Assembly: GCF_020885975.1 (NCBI RefSeq)
Contig: NZ_AP025183.1
Location: 372,001 to 436,000, forward strand
Direction: 5' to 3'
Length of the DNA stretch: 64,000 bases
Origin: Flavobacterium ammonificans
Lineage (GTDB): Bacteria; Bacteroidota; Bacteroidia; Flavobacteriales; Flavobacteriaceae
Position numbers and translations under genes: made by a program
The notes under the pieces: model-generated
The model's input: the letters and a program-made list of their open reading frames with translations, nothing else
Told to the model about the DNA's origin: nothing
The model's database searches: none
Shown: positions 50,267-60,025 of the stretch, in pieces
How the letters are laid out: every line of letters starts with the position of its first letter
Numbering within the stretch: position 1 is the first letter of the stretch

Positions 50267-52759
50267 ATGAATTTAACTTCATTGCGATTTGTAGAAGAAG
50301 TAACTCTTCACAAACTTTCGCATTTTTTGCCTGCACAAAATCCGTTGAAAGACTTTGTGCATCATAACACATTACATGCTTTTCAGGATAAAGACTTTTT
50401 TACTGCATTACAAGAATCATCTGAAATATTTGGTTACAAAACATTTTTACCTCTTTCGGATTTTAGAAAGAAGTTAAAAAGCAATAAAATAAATGCTGCC
50501 ATTTTAGATAAAATCATCTTTGAGAAAAAAGGAGAAGACAACTTTTTTACTTGGAAAGAAAATGTTCTACATAAAAATTACGACGAAGCTGTTTATCCAA
50601 AAATTGGAAAACTAAGAAGTCTTTGGAAAGAGAAATACGCCATAAACTTAGATAAATCTTCTCATGGTATTCTTTTCAGAATTTTGTGTAGTTATTTAGA
50701 TCAAGGTATTTCGGTTTGGACATTTCCTGTTCATAAAGACGGATTTTTAGCTTCAATAAAAGAATTAGAAAGTAATGGTGTTTTTAGTATTTTTTCAACG
50801 GCAAGAGCTAAGAAATTACTTAATGAAAATACTTCCATTTATAAATTACTTCAAATTATAGTTGGAGAGGGTTTGTATTTTGAAAATTATCTTTTTGATC
50901 AACAATTTTCTCATCCTGGATGGAGCGGCATGATTGCAACTTTAGAAAACAATCCAACTTCATTATTAGACGAAAGAAAAATAACTTTAAAAGAAATGAT
51001 CACTTTTGAATTGCTTTTAGAGATTGATACTTTGGATCAAAAGTTTGGAGAAAACTGGGAACCTTTAATCACTAAAATTAATTTTGATGCTGAAAATTTA
51101 TTTTCACAATCACCTTATTCAGAATACTTTGAAGTACTTTCTATTTGGCAAGAAGCTTTTGAATGGACATTTTACAATCAAGCTTTAACTGGCTTAAAAG
51201 ATAAAACGGATGTAAAAATCTCAGAAGAAACCACAAAATTTCAAGCTTTATTTTGTATGGACGACAGAGAATGCTCATTCAGAAGACATATAGAAGCTTT
51301 AGAACCTAGTGTAAAAACCTTTGGAGTAGCAGCATTTTTTAACTTCGAATTTTTCTATCAACCCATAAATGGAAAATTCTTTACCAAATTATGTCCAGCA
51401 CCGATTACGCCTAAATTTTTAATTAAAGAATTACCGAGAAAAAAGAAAAGTGCAAAAGATTATCATTACCATAAAAAATCTCATTCTTTAATATTTGGTT
51501 GGCTTATTTCTCAATCTTTAGGGTATACCTCAGCGTTTAAATTATTTTTAAATATTTTTAAACCAAGTATGTCTCCTGCTACTTCAGCTTCCTTCAAACA
51601 TTTGAATAAAAAGTCGCAACTAGTAATTGAAAACACCAATCCAGAAGATAAAATAGACGGTTTACAAGTAGGATTTTCTATTGAAGAAATGGCAAATCGT
51701 GTAGAAGGCATATTGAAAACTATTGGTTTGGTTAAGAATTTTGCTCCAATAGTTTATTTAGTAGGACATGGAGCGACTAGTGTAAACAATACTCACTTTG
51801 CAGGTTACGATTGTGGCGCATGCAGCGGAAGACCAAGTAGCGTAAATGCAAAAGTATTAAGTTTCGCTGCCAATCATTTGAAAGTACGTGACATTCTAGC
51901 CGAAAGAGGAATTATTATTTCAAAAGACACGCAGTTTCTACCAGCTTTACATGATACTACTAGAGATGAAATTGTTTTTTACGATGAGACTTATTTATCT
52001 GAAAAAAATAAAATATTTCATGTAAAAAACAGTAAAATATTTACCAATGCACTTGCAAATAACGCCAAAGAACGCTCTAGAAGATTTGACACCATTAATT
52101 CTGACGAAAGTATTTCAAAAGTTCATAAAAAAATAAAAAATCGTTCGGTTTCATTATTTGAACCTCGACCTGAATTGAATCATGCGACAAATGCCATGTG
52201 TATTGTGGGAAGAAGAAGTGTTTCAGACCATGTGTTTTTAGACCGTCGCTCGTTTATGAATTCATTTGATTATGAAGTAGATCCAAAAGGTGATTATTTA
52301 GCTGGAATATTGAATGCAGTAGCGCCAGTAGGAGGCGGAATTAATTTAGAATATTACTTCTCTAGAGTTGACAATCAAAAACTCGGTGCAGGATCCAAAT
52401 TACCACATAATGTAATGGGATTAATTGGGGTTGCTAATGGAATTGACGGAGATTTAAGACCTGGTTTGCCAAGTCAAATGATTGAAGTTCATGATCCATT
52501 ACGCTTATTAATTGTAGTAGAACATTTTCCTGAAATAGTAAAATATGCAATTACTAAAGTTCCTGCAACGTATGAATGGTTTATAAATAACTGGATAAAT
52601 TTAGTAGCAATTCATCCTGAAACTAAAGAACTTTTTCGTTTTGTAGATGGTGAATTTGTACTTTATAAACCAATTCCATTTGATATAAAAACAATAAATA
52701 ATTCATTGGGATACGCCATGACAAGTTCAGAAAATTTAAATATAACTCTAATAAAATAA
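50267..52759 (+). CDS. dabA: Inorganic carbon transporter subunit DabA (DUF2309)
   Basis: An 830-aa DUF2309 protein, the cytoplasmic zinc subunit of the DAB complex that couples cation flow to hydration of CO2, trapping bicarbonate. The beta-carbonic-anhydrase-like zinc site is intact: C330 and D332 in LFCMDDRECSFRRH, H501 in YLVGHGATS and C516 in GYDCGACSG, with the 15-residue His-Cys spacing seen in characterised DabA. The N-terminus has HNTLHAFQDKDFF, another family mark. dabB follows after one base. Confidence 0.92.
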   Translation: MNLTSLRFVEEVTLHKLSHFLPAQNPLKDFVHHNTLHAFQDKDFFTALQESSEIFGYKTFLPLSDFRKKLKSNKINAAILDKIIFEKKGEDNFFTWKENVLHKNYDEAVYPKIGKLRSLWKEKYAINLDKSSHGILFRILCSYLDQGISVWTFPVHKDGFLASIKELESNGVFSIFSTARAKKLLNENTSIYKLLQIIVGEGLYFENYLFDQQFSHPGWSGMIATLENNPTSLLDERKITLKEMITFELLLEIDTLDQKFGENWEPLITKINFDAENLFSQSPYSEYFEVLSIWQEAFEWTFYNQALTGLKDKTDVKISEETTKFQALFCMDDRECSFRRHIEALEPSVKTFGVAAFFNFEFFYQPINGKFFTKLCPAPITPKFLIKELPRKKKSAKDYHYHKKSHSLIFGWLISQSLGYTSAFKLFLNIFKPSMSPATSASFKHLNKKSQLVIENTNPEDKIDGLQVGFSIEEMANRVEGILKTIGLVKNFAPIVYLVGHGATSVNNTHFAGYDCGACSGRPSSVNAKVLSFAANHLKVRDILAERGIIISKDTQFLPALHDTTRDEIVFYDETYLSEKNKIFHVKNSKIFTNALANNAKERSRRFDTINSDESISKVHKKIKNRSVSLFEPRPELNHATNAMCIVGRRSVSDHVFLDRRSFMNSFDYEVDPKGDYLAGILNAVAPVGGGINLEYYFSRVDNQKLGAGSKLPHNVMGLIGVANGIDGDLRPGLPSQMIEVHDPLRLLIVVEHFPEIVKYAITKVPATYEWFINNWINLVAIHPETKELFRFVDGEFVLYKPIPFDIKTINNSLGYAMTSSENLNITLIK

Positions 52760-52760
52760 G

Positions 52761-54632
52761 ATGATGACGAATGAATTTTTATTAGTATTTATCATAATTC
52801 CTATTTTCGGATTTCTGATTAGTTTTTTTATTCCAGAAAAGAAAGAATCTTGGTTGTCATGGACTGCTTTTACAACCGTATTTCTTCAACTCATAGTTTT
52901 ATGTGTTTTCATCTTCTATTGGATAATTAATGGTTCAAAAGACATGAATTTGTTTGAATTATCACTTGTTAAAACAAATGATTTCGACTTTTTTATAGAT
53001 TTTTATTTTGATAAAGTTACTGCAGTGTATTTATTTATTGGTGCATTACTAACTTCAATGATTACAACCTATAGCCGTTATTATTTGCATAGAGAAAAAG
53101 GATACAAACGGTTTTTTATGACGGTATTATTTTTCTTTTTAGGATATAATTTAGCCATATTAGCAGGGAATTTTGAAACGTTATTCATTGGATGGGAAAT
53201 AATAGGAATTTCATCTTTTCTTTTGATTGGATTTTATAGAGAGCGTTATTTACCTGTTAAAAATGCTTTTAAAGTGTTTTCAATTTACAGAATTGGAGAT
53301 GTTGGAATTATTCTGGCTATGTGGGCAAGTCATCATTTATTTCATGAAAACATTACATTTATAAGACTTCACAATTACGAATTAGTGAACGAACATTTGC
53401 AAAACCACACCTTAATTGGTTCTTTCATTGCGCTATGTTTAGCTTGTGCGGCAGCAGTAAAATCTGCACAAGTTCCGTTTTCTTCTTGGTTGCCAAGAGC
53501 TATGGAAGGCCCTACCCCATCAAGTGCTATTTTTTACGGTTCACTTTCTGTACATTTAGGTGCCTTTCTAATGTTACGAACAATGCCTTTTTGGGAACAT
53601 CAAACTTCTATGCGAATTGCTATTGGAGTGATGGGATTTACCACAAGCATCATAACTACATTAATTGCAAGGGTGCAATCTTCGGTTAAAAGCCAAATTG
53701 CGTATAGCTCCATCTCACAAATTGGACTAATCTTTATTGAGATTGCGTTAGGTTTTGAAACTTTAGCATTAATTCATATTGCAGGTAATGCCTTTTTAAG
53801 AACATATCAATTATTAGTATCTCCATCAGTGGTAAGTTATTTAATAAGAGAACAGTTTTACAATTTTATACCAAAAGAAACACAAAAAAGTATATTTTCT
53901 AAAAAACTTGAAAATGCTTTATATCTTTTAAGTTTAAATGAATTTTATCTTGAAAAAATAATTAAAATTTTCCTATGGAATCCCTTACATACTATTGGAA
54001 ATAAACTTAATTTTTTAAATTTAAAGAAGCTGTTTCTATTATTCTTAAGCACATATATTATAGGAATAATCACTTTATATTTCAAAAATGAGATACCAAC
54101 TATCATAATTAATTATTTACCCGAACTATTTGCAACTATTGGATTAGTATTTGTATTCAAAGCATTTACAGAAAGAAAAAGTCCTTTTGTAGCTTGGTTA
54201 TTAATTGTTTTCAATCATTTTTGGATTGTTTTAGCCATTTTATTTAACGAAAAAGTAAGTTACTACGAAATTTCTTTATATATCGTTGGAATTGTAATAG
54301 CTGGAATCATTGGATATTTAGCATTATTAAAACTAAAATCAATGGAAAAAAGAATTTTATTAAATCAACATTCTGGACACGTATTTGAACATCCAAAATT
54401 TGCTTTCTTTTTCTTATTGGCAGCACTTGGCGTAACGGGATTTCCAATTACTTCTACTTTTATTGGTGAAGATTTATTGTTTAGTCATATTGAAAGTCAT
54501 CAAATAATATTAGCTTTTTTAGTGGCAAGTAGCTTTGTGGTTTCAGGAATTGCGGGAGTAAGAATATACACCCGATTATTTTTAGGAACTCACATAAAAA
54601 CATACCACGAATTACCTTATAAATCATCTTAA
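52761..54632 (+). CDS. dabB: DabB: NuoL/MrpA-like cation channel subunit of the DAB complex
   Basis: A 623-aa polytopic protein of the proton-conducting complex I antiporter family. Key residues: the conserved Glu in FIGWEIIGISSFLLIGFYR and Lys in AAAVKSAQVPFSSWLPRAMEGPTPSSA, the channel motifs of NuoL. It is longer than many DabB proteins, with extra C-terminal helices. Adjacent to dabA with the order A-B, it is a DAB partner, not complex I. Start ATG 52761 or the next ATG 52764. Confidence 0.9.
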   Translation: MMTNEFLLVFIIIPIFGFLISFFIPEKKESWLSWTAFTTVFLQLIVLCVFIFYWIINGSKDMNLFELSLVKTNDFDFFIDFYFDKVTAVYLFIGALLTSMITTYSRYYLHREKGYKRFFMTVLFFFLGYNLAILAGNFETLFIGWEIIGISSFLLIGFYRERYLPVKNAFKVFSIYRIGDVGIILAMWASHHLFHENITFIRLHNYELVNEHLQNHTLIGSFIALCLACAAAVKSAQVPFSSWLPRAMEGPTPSSAIFYGSLSVHLGAFLMLRTMPFWEHQTSMRIAIGVMGFTTSIITTLIARVQSSVKSQIAYSSISQIGLIFIEIALGFETLALIHIAGNAFLRTYQLLVSPSVVSYLIREQFYNFIPKETQKSIFSKKLENALYLLSLNEFYLEKIIKIFLWNPLHTIGNKLNFLNLKKLFLLFLSTYIIGIITLYFKNEIPTIIINYLPELFATIGLVFVFKAFTERKSPFVAWLLIVFNHFWIVLAILFNEKVSYYEISLYIVGIVIAGIIGYLALLKLKSMEKRILLNQHSGHVFEHPKFAFFFLLAALGVTGFPITSTFIGEDLLFSHIESHQIILAFLVASSFVVSGIAGVRIYTRLFLGTHIKTYHELPYKSS

Positions 54633-54646
54633 ATACATTCATTTAT

Positions 54647-56254
54647 ATGAACTCAAAAATAAAAAAATTCATCCCAGCAGACGGACTTGCGGGATTAAAA
54701 GAAAATTTTTCATCAGATGCTATATCTGGTTTTATTGTATTCTTATTAGCGCTTCCTTTAAGTTTAGGGATTGCTAAAGCATCGGAATTTCCACCAATTA
54801 TGGGATTAATTACAGCAATTATTGGCGGGCTATTAGTTAGCTTCATTTCAGGCTCACGATTAACGATAAAAGGCCCAGCAGCTGGATTAATTGTAATTGT
54901 AGCAAGTGCAGTGGCTGAATTTGGAAAAGGAGATCCTATTTTAGGCTGGAAATTAGCATTAGGAGCAATGGTAATTGCAGGTTTTGTTCAAATTTTATTT
55001 GGTGTATTAAAACTAGGTAAATTAGCCGATTTTTTTCCACTTTCCGCTATCCACGGAATGTTAGCAGCCATTGGAATTATTATTATTGCCAAGCAAATTC
55101 CTGTTTTATTAAATGATAATCCATCACTTGCAAAAGGAAAAGGTCCATTAGAATTATTAGCCAATATTCCGAATTTTATTATGAATTTAGACTATAAAGC
55201 TACGATTATTGGTGTCGTTAGTTTAAGTATTATGTTAGGTTGGCCTTATATTAAAAACAAATACATCAAAATGTTTCCTGCACCGCTTGTAGTATTACTT
55301 TTTGCTATTCCTGCTGAATTGTATATGGATTTTGCGCATACAGAACCTGCCTATTCTTTAGTTAAAATTGGAAATTTAGTAGATAACATTAACATTAATG
55401 CTAGTTTTGCAGGTATTTCAGAAATAGGACTATTTATCAAATTTGTAATTATGTTTGCTTTAGTGGGAACCTTAGAAAGTTTATTAACGGTAAAAGCCAT
55501 TGATTTAATTGATCCCTTCAAAAGAAAATCGAACACAAATAAAGATTTAATTGCGGTTGGAATTGGAAATGTTTTTGCAGCTTTTTTAGGCGGCTTACCA
55601 ATGATTGCAGAAGTTGCAAGAAGTTCTTCAAATGTAAATAATGGTGGGAAAACACGTTGGGCAAACTTTTTTCACGGATTTTTCATTTTAGCTTTTTTAC
55701 TTGTTGCTTCTCCACTATTACAAATGATTCCGAATGCCGCTTTAGCAGCTATGTTAGTTACAGTTGGAATAAAATTGGCACACCCTAAAGAATTTATTCA
55801 CACTTTTGAAATTGGCAAAGAACAATTAGCTATTTTTTTAGTTACTATTTTCTTTACACTTTTTGAAGATTTATTAGTAGGAATTGCTGCTGGTATGATT
55901 TTAAATATGATTATTCACTTATTTCACGGTACGCCAATTTCTTCTTTCTTTAAAGCGCCAACAGAAGTTTCTTTCGAAGGAAATGACTATTACGTAAAAA
56001 TTAGCAAAGCTGCTATTTTTACTAATTTCTTAGGGATTAAAAGAAAATTAGAAGAAATTCCATATGGATTTAACGTTACAATTAATCTTGAAAAAACAAA
56101 AATTGTAGACAATTCTGTTATGGAAAATTTAGATCATTTTATTCACGATTATGAATCTAATGGAGGGAAAGTAATTGTCAAAGGACTTGACAATCACAAA
56201 GCATTTTCATCACACCCAAAATCTTCAAGAAAGAATTTAAATTTCAACTCTTAA
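54647..56254 (+). CDS. SulP family inorganic anion transporter
   Basis: A 535-aa SulP/SLC26 protein with 12-14 membrane segments: the early SGFIVFLLALPLSLGIAKAS, FISGSRLTIKGPAAGLIV, LGGLPMIAEVARSSSNVNNG and a long central helix set. It ends with a short STAS-like part (YYVKISKAAIFTNFLGIK, VDNSVMENLDHF). SulP carriers move sulfate, bicarbonate or other anions. The neighbourhood (dabAB, 14 bases upstream) argues for bicarbonate. It would be a second inorganic-carbon importer in one operon. Confidence 0.9.
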   Translation: MNSKIKKFIPADGLAGLKENFSSDAISGFIVFLLALPLSLGIAKASEFPPIMGLITAIIGGLLVSFISGSRLTIKGPAAGLIVIVASAVAEFGKGDPILGWKLALGAMVIAGFVQILFGVLKLGKLADFFPLSAIHGMLAAIGIIIIAKQIPVLLNDNPSLAKGKGPLELLANIPNFIMNLDYKATIIGVVSLSIMLGWPYIKNKYIKMFPAPLVVLLFAIPAELYMDFAHTEPAYSLVKIGNLVDNININASFAGISEIGLFIKFVIMFALVGTLESLLTVKAIDLIDPFKRKSNTNKDLIAVGIGNVFAAFLGGLPMIAEVARSSSNVNNGGKTRWANFFHGFFILAFLLVASPLLQMIPNAALAAMLVTVGIKLAHPKEFIHTFEIGKEQLAIFLVTIFFTLFEDLLVGIAAGMILNMIIHLFHGTPISSFFKAPTEVSFEGNDYYVKISKAAIFTNFLGIKRKLEEIPYGFNVTINLEKTKIVDNSVMENLDHFIHDYESNGGKVIVKGLDNHKAFSSHPKSSRKNLNFNS

Positions 56255-56256
56255 AA

Positions 56257-57009
56257 ATGACAAAATACAGTAATTTCTTAGTAGCTCTGATTGGGCTACT
56301 AGGATTTTTGTTGCCAAATGTTTCAGTCGCACAAACAAAAACAAGTAATAACGATGTTTGGTTTCATTATGTTGGAAAAAATATGCTAACTAAAAAATTA
56401 TCATTCACATTAGAAGCTACTATGCGATATGCAAATGGTTTATCTGAAAAACAACAATATTTTATTAGACCCTCAATTGATTATCAGTTTACTAAAAAAT
56501 TCAATGGTAGTATGGGTTATTCGCATTATAACACTTATGTTTATGGGAGTCCGGCTTTGAACAAAACAGATATTCCGGAAGATCACATCTGGATTCAAGG
56601 AACTTTTGTACACACAAAAGGAAAATATAAATTCTCACATCGTGTAAGAGACGAAAATAGATTTGTTGGAATTGCAGTAAAAAATGACACAGAATATTCA
56701 ATTAACCATTATGAATACAGAAACAGACTGCGATATATGTTTTTAATGAATTATACGTTGACAAAAAAAGAAGATAAAGTAAAATTATTTGGGATAGTTG
56801 GTAATGAAGCCTTTTTTAATATTGGTTCCAATGCTGGAAAAACCTTTTTTAATCAGAATAGAATTATTGGTGGCTTAGGATATAATATTGATAAAAATCA
56901 ACAAATACAATTAAATTATATTCATCAAAACATTTGGAATTATTCAAACACTTTTCAAGAGAGTAATCCTACTTTAAGAGTTTCTTACATTACAAATTTT
57001 AATCTATAA
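56257..57009 (+). CDS. DUF2490 outer membrane beta-barrel protein
   Basis: A 250-aa protein with a signal peptide (LVALIGLLGFLLPNVSVAQ) and alternating strands typical of an outer-membrane barrel, ending in an aromatic-terminated strand (LRVSYITNFNL). The pattern DVWFHYVGKNMLTKKLSFTL and YFIRPSIDYQFTKKF...YSHYNTYV match DUF2490. It follows the SulP gene by two bases, so it is the last gene of the operon and may be a porin-like route for the transported anion; that is inference. Confidence 0.82.
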   Translation: MTKYSNFLVALIGLLGFLLPNVSVAQTKTSNNDVWFHYVGKNMLTKKLSFTLEATMRYANGLSEKQQYFIRPSIDYQFTKKFNGSMGYSHYNTYVYGSPALNKTDIPEDHIWIQGTFVHTKGKYKFSHRVRDENRFVGIAVKNDTEYSINHYEYRNRLRYMFLMNYTLTKKEDKVKLFGIVGNEAFFNIGSNAGKTFFNQNRIIGGLGYNIDKNQQIQLNYIHQNIWNYSNTFQESNPTLRVSYITNFNL

Positions 57010-57208
57010 AAATCATACCACAAATATGAAATATATCAAATAATTAGAGTACAATTCATATAATTTAACTGTTTTACTAGGTGAACTCTATTTGATGATT
57101 TAACAATAAAACCCAATAACGAAAGTTGTTGGGTTTTGTTTTTCAATTCAACCCATCAAAGCCTAAAAAACTTTGTACCTTAGCACCTTTAAACTTTGCT
57201 ACTCCATT
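57010..57208. other. Gap between the dab operon and thiL
   Basis: Contains a hairpin AAACCCAATAAC...GTTGTTGGGTTT with T run near 57110-57143 that may end the dab operon, and an AAACTTTG sequence at 57191-57198 that may be the thiL promoter. No gene seen. Confidence 0.5.
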
Positions 57209-58255
57209 ATGATTGAAGATAAAAACCCACAACGCACTAGTATTTCGCAATTAGGCGAATTCGGATTGATTGACCATTTGACCAAAAACTTTGCTATCAC
57301 ACAAGCTTCTACTTTAAAAGGAATTGGAGATGATGCCGCAGTTTTGGATTTTAAAGACAAGAAAGTAGTCGTTTCAACAGATATGTTAGTAGAAGGGGTC
57401 CATTTTGATTTGGCGTATATGCCTTTGAAACATTTAGGCTACAAAGCAGTGGTTTCGAATGTATCGGACATCTGTGCGATGAATGCCAAAGCAACACAAA
57501 TAACTGTTTCGATTGCTGTTTCTAATCGTTTCCCTTTGGAAGCCTTAGAAGAGCTGTTTGAAGGAATTACCTTGGCTGCTAATGAATACAAAGTGGATGT
57601 TGTTGGTGGAGACACGACTTCTTCACAAAAAGGATTGATCATTTCAATTACAGCAATTGGCGAAGCCGATGAAGCCGAATTAACTTATAGAAATGGCGCT
57701 AAATCTAATGATTTATTAGTAGTAACAGGCGATATTGGTGCAGCTTATATGGGATTGCAAGTATTGGAAAGAGAGAAACAAGTGTTTTTGGTGAACCCTA
57801 ATTCGCAACCTGATTTAGATGCGTATACCTATTTAATCGAACGCCAATTAAAACCCGAAGCCCGAAAAGACGTGCGTACTTTATTGCACGCTTTGGAAAT
57901 CAAACCTACCTCCATGATTGATATTTCTGACGGATTATCTTCGGAAATTATCCATTTATGTAAGCAATCTAAGGTTGGATGTAATTTATACGAAGACAAA
58001 TTGCCTTTAGATCCTCAATTCATTAATGTGTGTGAGGAATTTGATATCGACAGCACAACAGTTGCAATTAATGGTGGCGAAGATTACGAATTATTGTTTA
58101 CCATTAAAATGGAAGATTTTGATAAAATAAAAGGCAATCCGAACTTCTCTATTATTGGCCACATGACTCAAGAAAGCGAAGGCATACATTTGGTTACCCG
58201 CGCCAACACTAAAATTGCATTGAAAGCTAGAGGCTGGAATCCTATTGCAGAATAA
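57209..58255 (+). CDS. thiL: Thiamine-phosphate kinase
   Basis: A 348-aa AIRS/PurM-fold kinase converting thiamine monophosphate to the diphosphate. Early RTSISQLGEFGLIDHL, then GIGDDAAVLD and VSTDMLVEGVHFDL for Mg-ATP, VVSNVSDICAMNAKATQ, GGDTTSS and the C-terminal DISDGLSSEIIHLC and GGEDYELLFT. I use ATG 57209, giving MIEDKNPQRTSIS; the frame's upstream extension is not conserved. Converges with glyS, with a shared terminator. Confidence 0.95.
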   Translation: MIEDKNPQRTSISQLGEFGLIDHLTKNFAITQASTLKGIGDDAAVLDFKDKKVVVSTDMLVEGVHFDLAYMPLKHLGYKAVVSNVSDICAMNAKATQITVSIAVSNRFPLEALEELFEGITLAANEYKVDVVGGDTTSSQKGLIISITAIGEADEAELTYRNGAKSNDLLVVTGDIGAAYMGLQVLEREKQVFLVNPNSQPDLDAYTYLIERQLKPEARKDVRTLLHALEIKPTSMIDISDGLSSEIIHLCKQSKVGCNLYEDKLPLDPQFINVCEEFDIDSTTVAINGGEDYELLFTIKMEDFDKIKGNPNFSIIGHMTQESEGIHLVTRANTKIALKARGWNPIAE

Positions 58256-58310
58256 TCAAATTTACGATATACGATTTTTGATATAGGATTTATACATTAT
58301 TCGATAAATC

Positions 58311-58346
58311 AAAAAGTCCCAAACTCAATTGAATTTGGGACTTTTT
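58311..58346. terminator. Bidirectional terminator between thiL and glyS
   Basis: Perfect 13-base arms AAAAAGTCCCAAA / TTTGGGACTTTTT with a ten-base loop. A and T runs make it functional for both converging genes. Confidence 0.85.
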
Positions 58347-58379
58347 TTATATCGTACTTCGAATATCCGAAATCGTAGT

Positions 58380-59927
58380 TTAGTCGTTCATTTTCATCAA
58401 CCAATTTTTCATTGACACTTCGTTCTCGATAATGTTTTTCAAGTCGGCAATGTTAACGCGATCTTGTTTCATACTATCTCTATGACGAATGGTAACCGTT
58501 TGGTCTTCGATAGTTTGATGATCCACCGTAATACAGAAAGGAGTTCCCAACGCATCTTGTCTTCTATAACGTCTTCCTACTGCATCTTTTTCGTCATAAG
58601 TCACATTGAAATCCCATTTCAAATCGGCAATAATTTGATGTGCAATTTCTGGCAATCCATCTTTTTTAACCAATGGTAAAATAGCGGCTTTAGTTGGCGC
58701 CAATACTGCTGGCAAGCTCAATACAGTTCGTGTAGAACCATCTTCTAAAGTTTCCTCTTTTAATGAAGTAGCAAAAACAGCCAAGAACATTCTGTCCAAT
58801 CCTACTGAAGTTTCAACTACATACGGCACATAATTTTGGTTCAACTCAGCATCAAAATATTGTAATTTTCTACCTGAATATTGTTCGTGTGCTTTCAAAT
58901 CAAAATCAGTACGCGAGTGAATTCCTTCTAATTCTTTGAATCCAAAAGGGAAATCAAATTCAATATCAGCAGCTGCATTAGCGTAGTGTGCTAATTTTTC
59001 GTGATCGTGAAAACGGTATCTTTCTTTTCCTAAACCCAAAGACAAATGCCATTTCAAACGGGTCGCTTTCCAATGATCGTACCATTGCATTTCTTCGCCT
59101 GGACGTACAAAAAATTGCATTTCCATTTGTTCGAATTCACGCATACGAAAGATAAATTGTCTCGCTACAATTTCGTTTCTAAACGCTTTTCCTGTTTGAG
59201 CAATTCCAAAAGGAACCTTCATTCTACCTGATTTTTGAACGTTCAAGAAGTTAACAAAAATTCCTTGCGCCGTTTCTGGGCGTAAATACAAATCCATAGC
59301 CGAATCAGCTGAAGCACCTAATTTAGTTCCAAACATCAAATTGAATTGACGTACTTCAGTCCAATTTCTTGATCCTGATTCTGGACAAGCAATTTCTAAT
59401 TCTTCGATTAAAGCTTTTACGTCTTCTAAATCTTCATTGCCCAAAGAACGAGCCATTCTTTCTAGAATTTCTCTTTCCTTGGCTTTGTATTCCATTACAC
59501 GAGCATTGGTAGTCACAAACTCTTGTTCGTTAAACGCATCGCCAAAACGCACCCGTGCTTTTTCGATTTCTTTGATGGCTTTTTGCTTGAGCTTTTCAGC
59601 ATAATCTTCAATCAAGACATCAGCTCTATATCTTCTTTTCGAATCTTTGTTGTCAATCAATGGATCGTTAAAAGCGTCAACGTGACCTGATGCTTTCCAA
59701 GTGGTTGGGTGCATCAAAATGGCCGCGTCCAAACCAACGATATTCTCGTTCATTTGCACCATTGATTTCCACCAATATTCGCGAATATTTTTCTTTAATT
59801 CTACTCCGTTTTGTGCATAATCATATACTGCACTCAATCCATCGTATATTTCGCTTGACGGAAAAATAAATCCGTACTCTTTTGCGTGCGAAACTACATT
59901 CTTAAATAAATCTTCTTGTTTTGCCAT
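58380..59927 (-). CDS. glyS: Glycine--tRNA ligase (dimeric, eukaryote/archaeal type)
   Basis: A 515-aa class II synthetase. The N-terminal FGFIFPSSEIYDGLSAVYDY matches the GRS alpha2 type, not the alpha-beta GlyQS form. Motif 2 is in FRNEIVARQFIFRMREFEQMEM, motif 3 in ETSVGLDRMFLAVF, followed by an anticodon-binding domain (LAPTKAAILPLVKKDGLPEI and the VGRRYRRQDALGTPF segment). It charges tRNA-Gly. The promoter is so close that the transcript may be nearly leaderless. Confidence 0.95.
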   Translation of the reverse strand: MAKQEDLFKNVVSHAKEYGFIFPSSEIYDGLSAVYDYAQNGVELKKNIREYWWKSMVQMNENIVGLDAAILMHPTTWKASGHVDAFNDPLIDNKDSKRRYRADVLIEDYAEKLKQKAIKEIEKARVRFGDAFNEQEFVTTNARVMEYKAKEREILERMARSLGNEDLEDVKALIEELEIACPESGSRNWTEVRQFNLMFGTKLGASADSAMDLYLRPETAQGIFVNFLNVQKSGRMKVPFGIAQTGKAFRNEIVARQFIFRMREFEQMEMQFFVRPGEEMQWYDHWKATRLKWHLSLGLGKERYRFHDHEKLAHYANAAADIEFDFPFGFKELEGIHSRTDFDLKAHEQYSGRKLQYFDAELNQNYVPYVVETSVGLDRMFLAVFATSLKEETLEDGSTRTVLSLPAVLAPTKAAILPLVKKDGLPEIAHQIIADLKWDFNVTYDEKDAVGRRYRRQDALGTPFCITVDHQTIEDQTVTIRHRDSMKQDRVNIADLKNIIENEVSMKNWLMKMND

Positions 59928-59934
59928 AGTACTG

Positions 59935-59942
59935 CAAAAATA
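59935..59942 (-). promoter_or_regulatory. Promoter -7 element of glyS (TATTTTTG)
   Basis: Minus-strand exact TAnnTTTG match ending seven bases before the ATG; start of transcription should fall within about three bases of the start codon. Confidence 0.6.
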
Positions 59943-60025
59943 TAAAAAGTGTCCTTAAAAAAAAGGAAATAGTTCAAGTTTGAATCGCTGATTTTCTTAT
60001 TTTTATGTTTCCTAACCCAAATCTT

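Noticed and set aside
52761..54632. NADH dehydrogenase (complex I) subunit L
   Set aside because: The NuoL-like gene is not among nuo genes but directly follows dabA, so it is the DabB partner.
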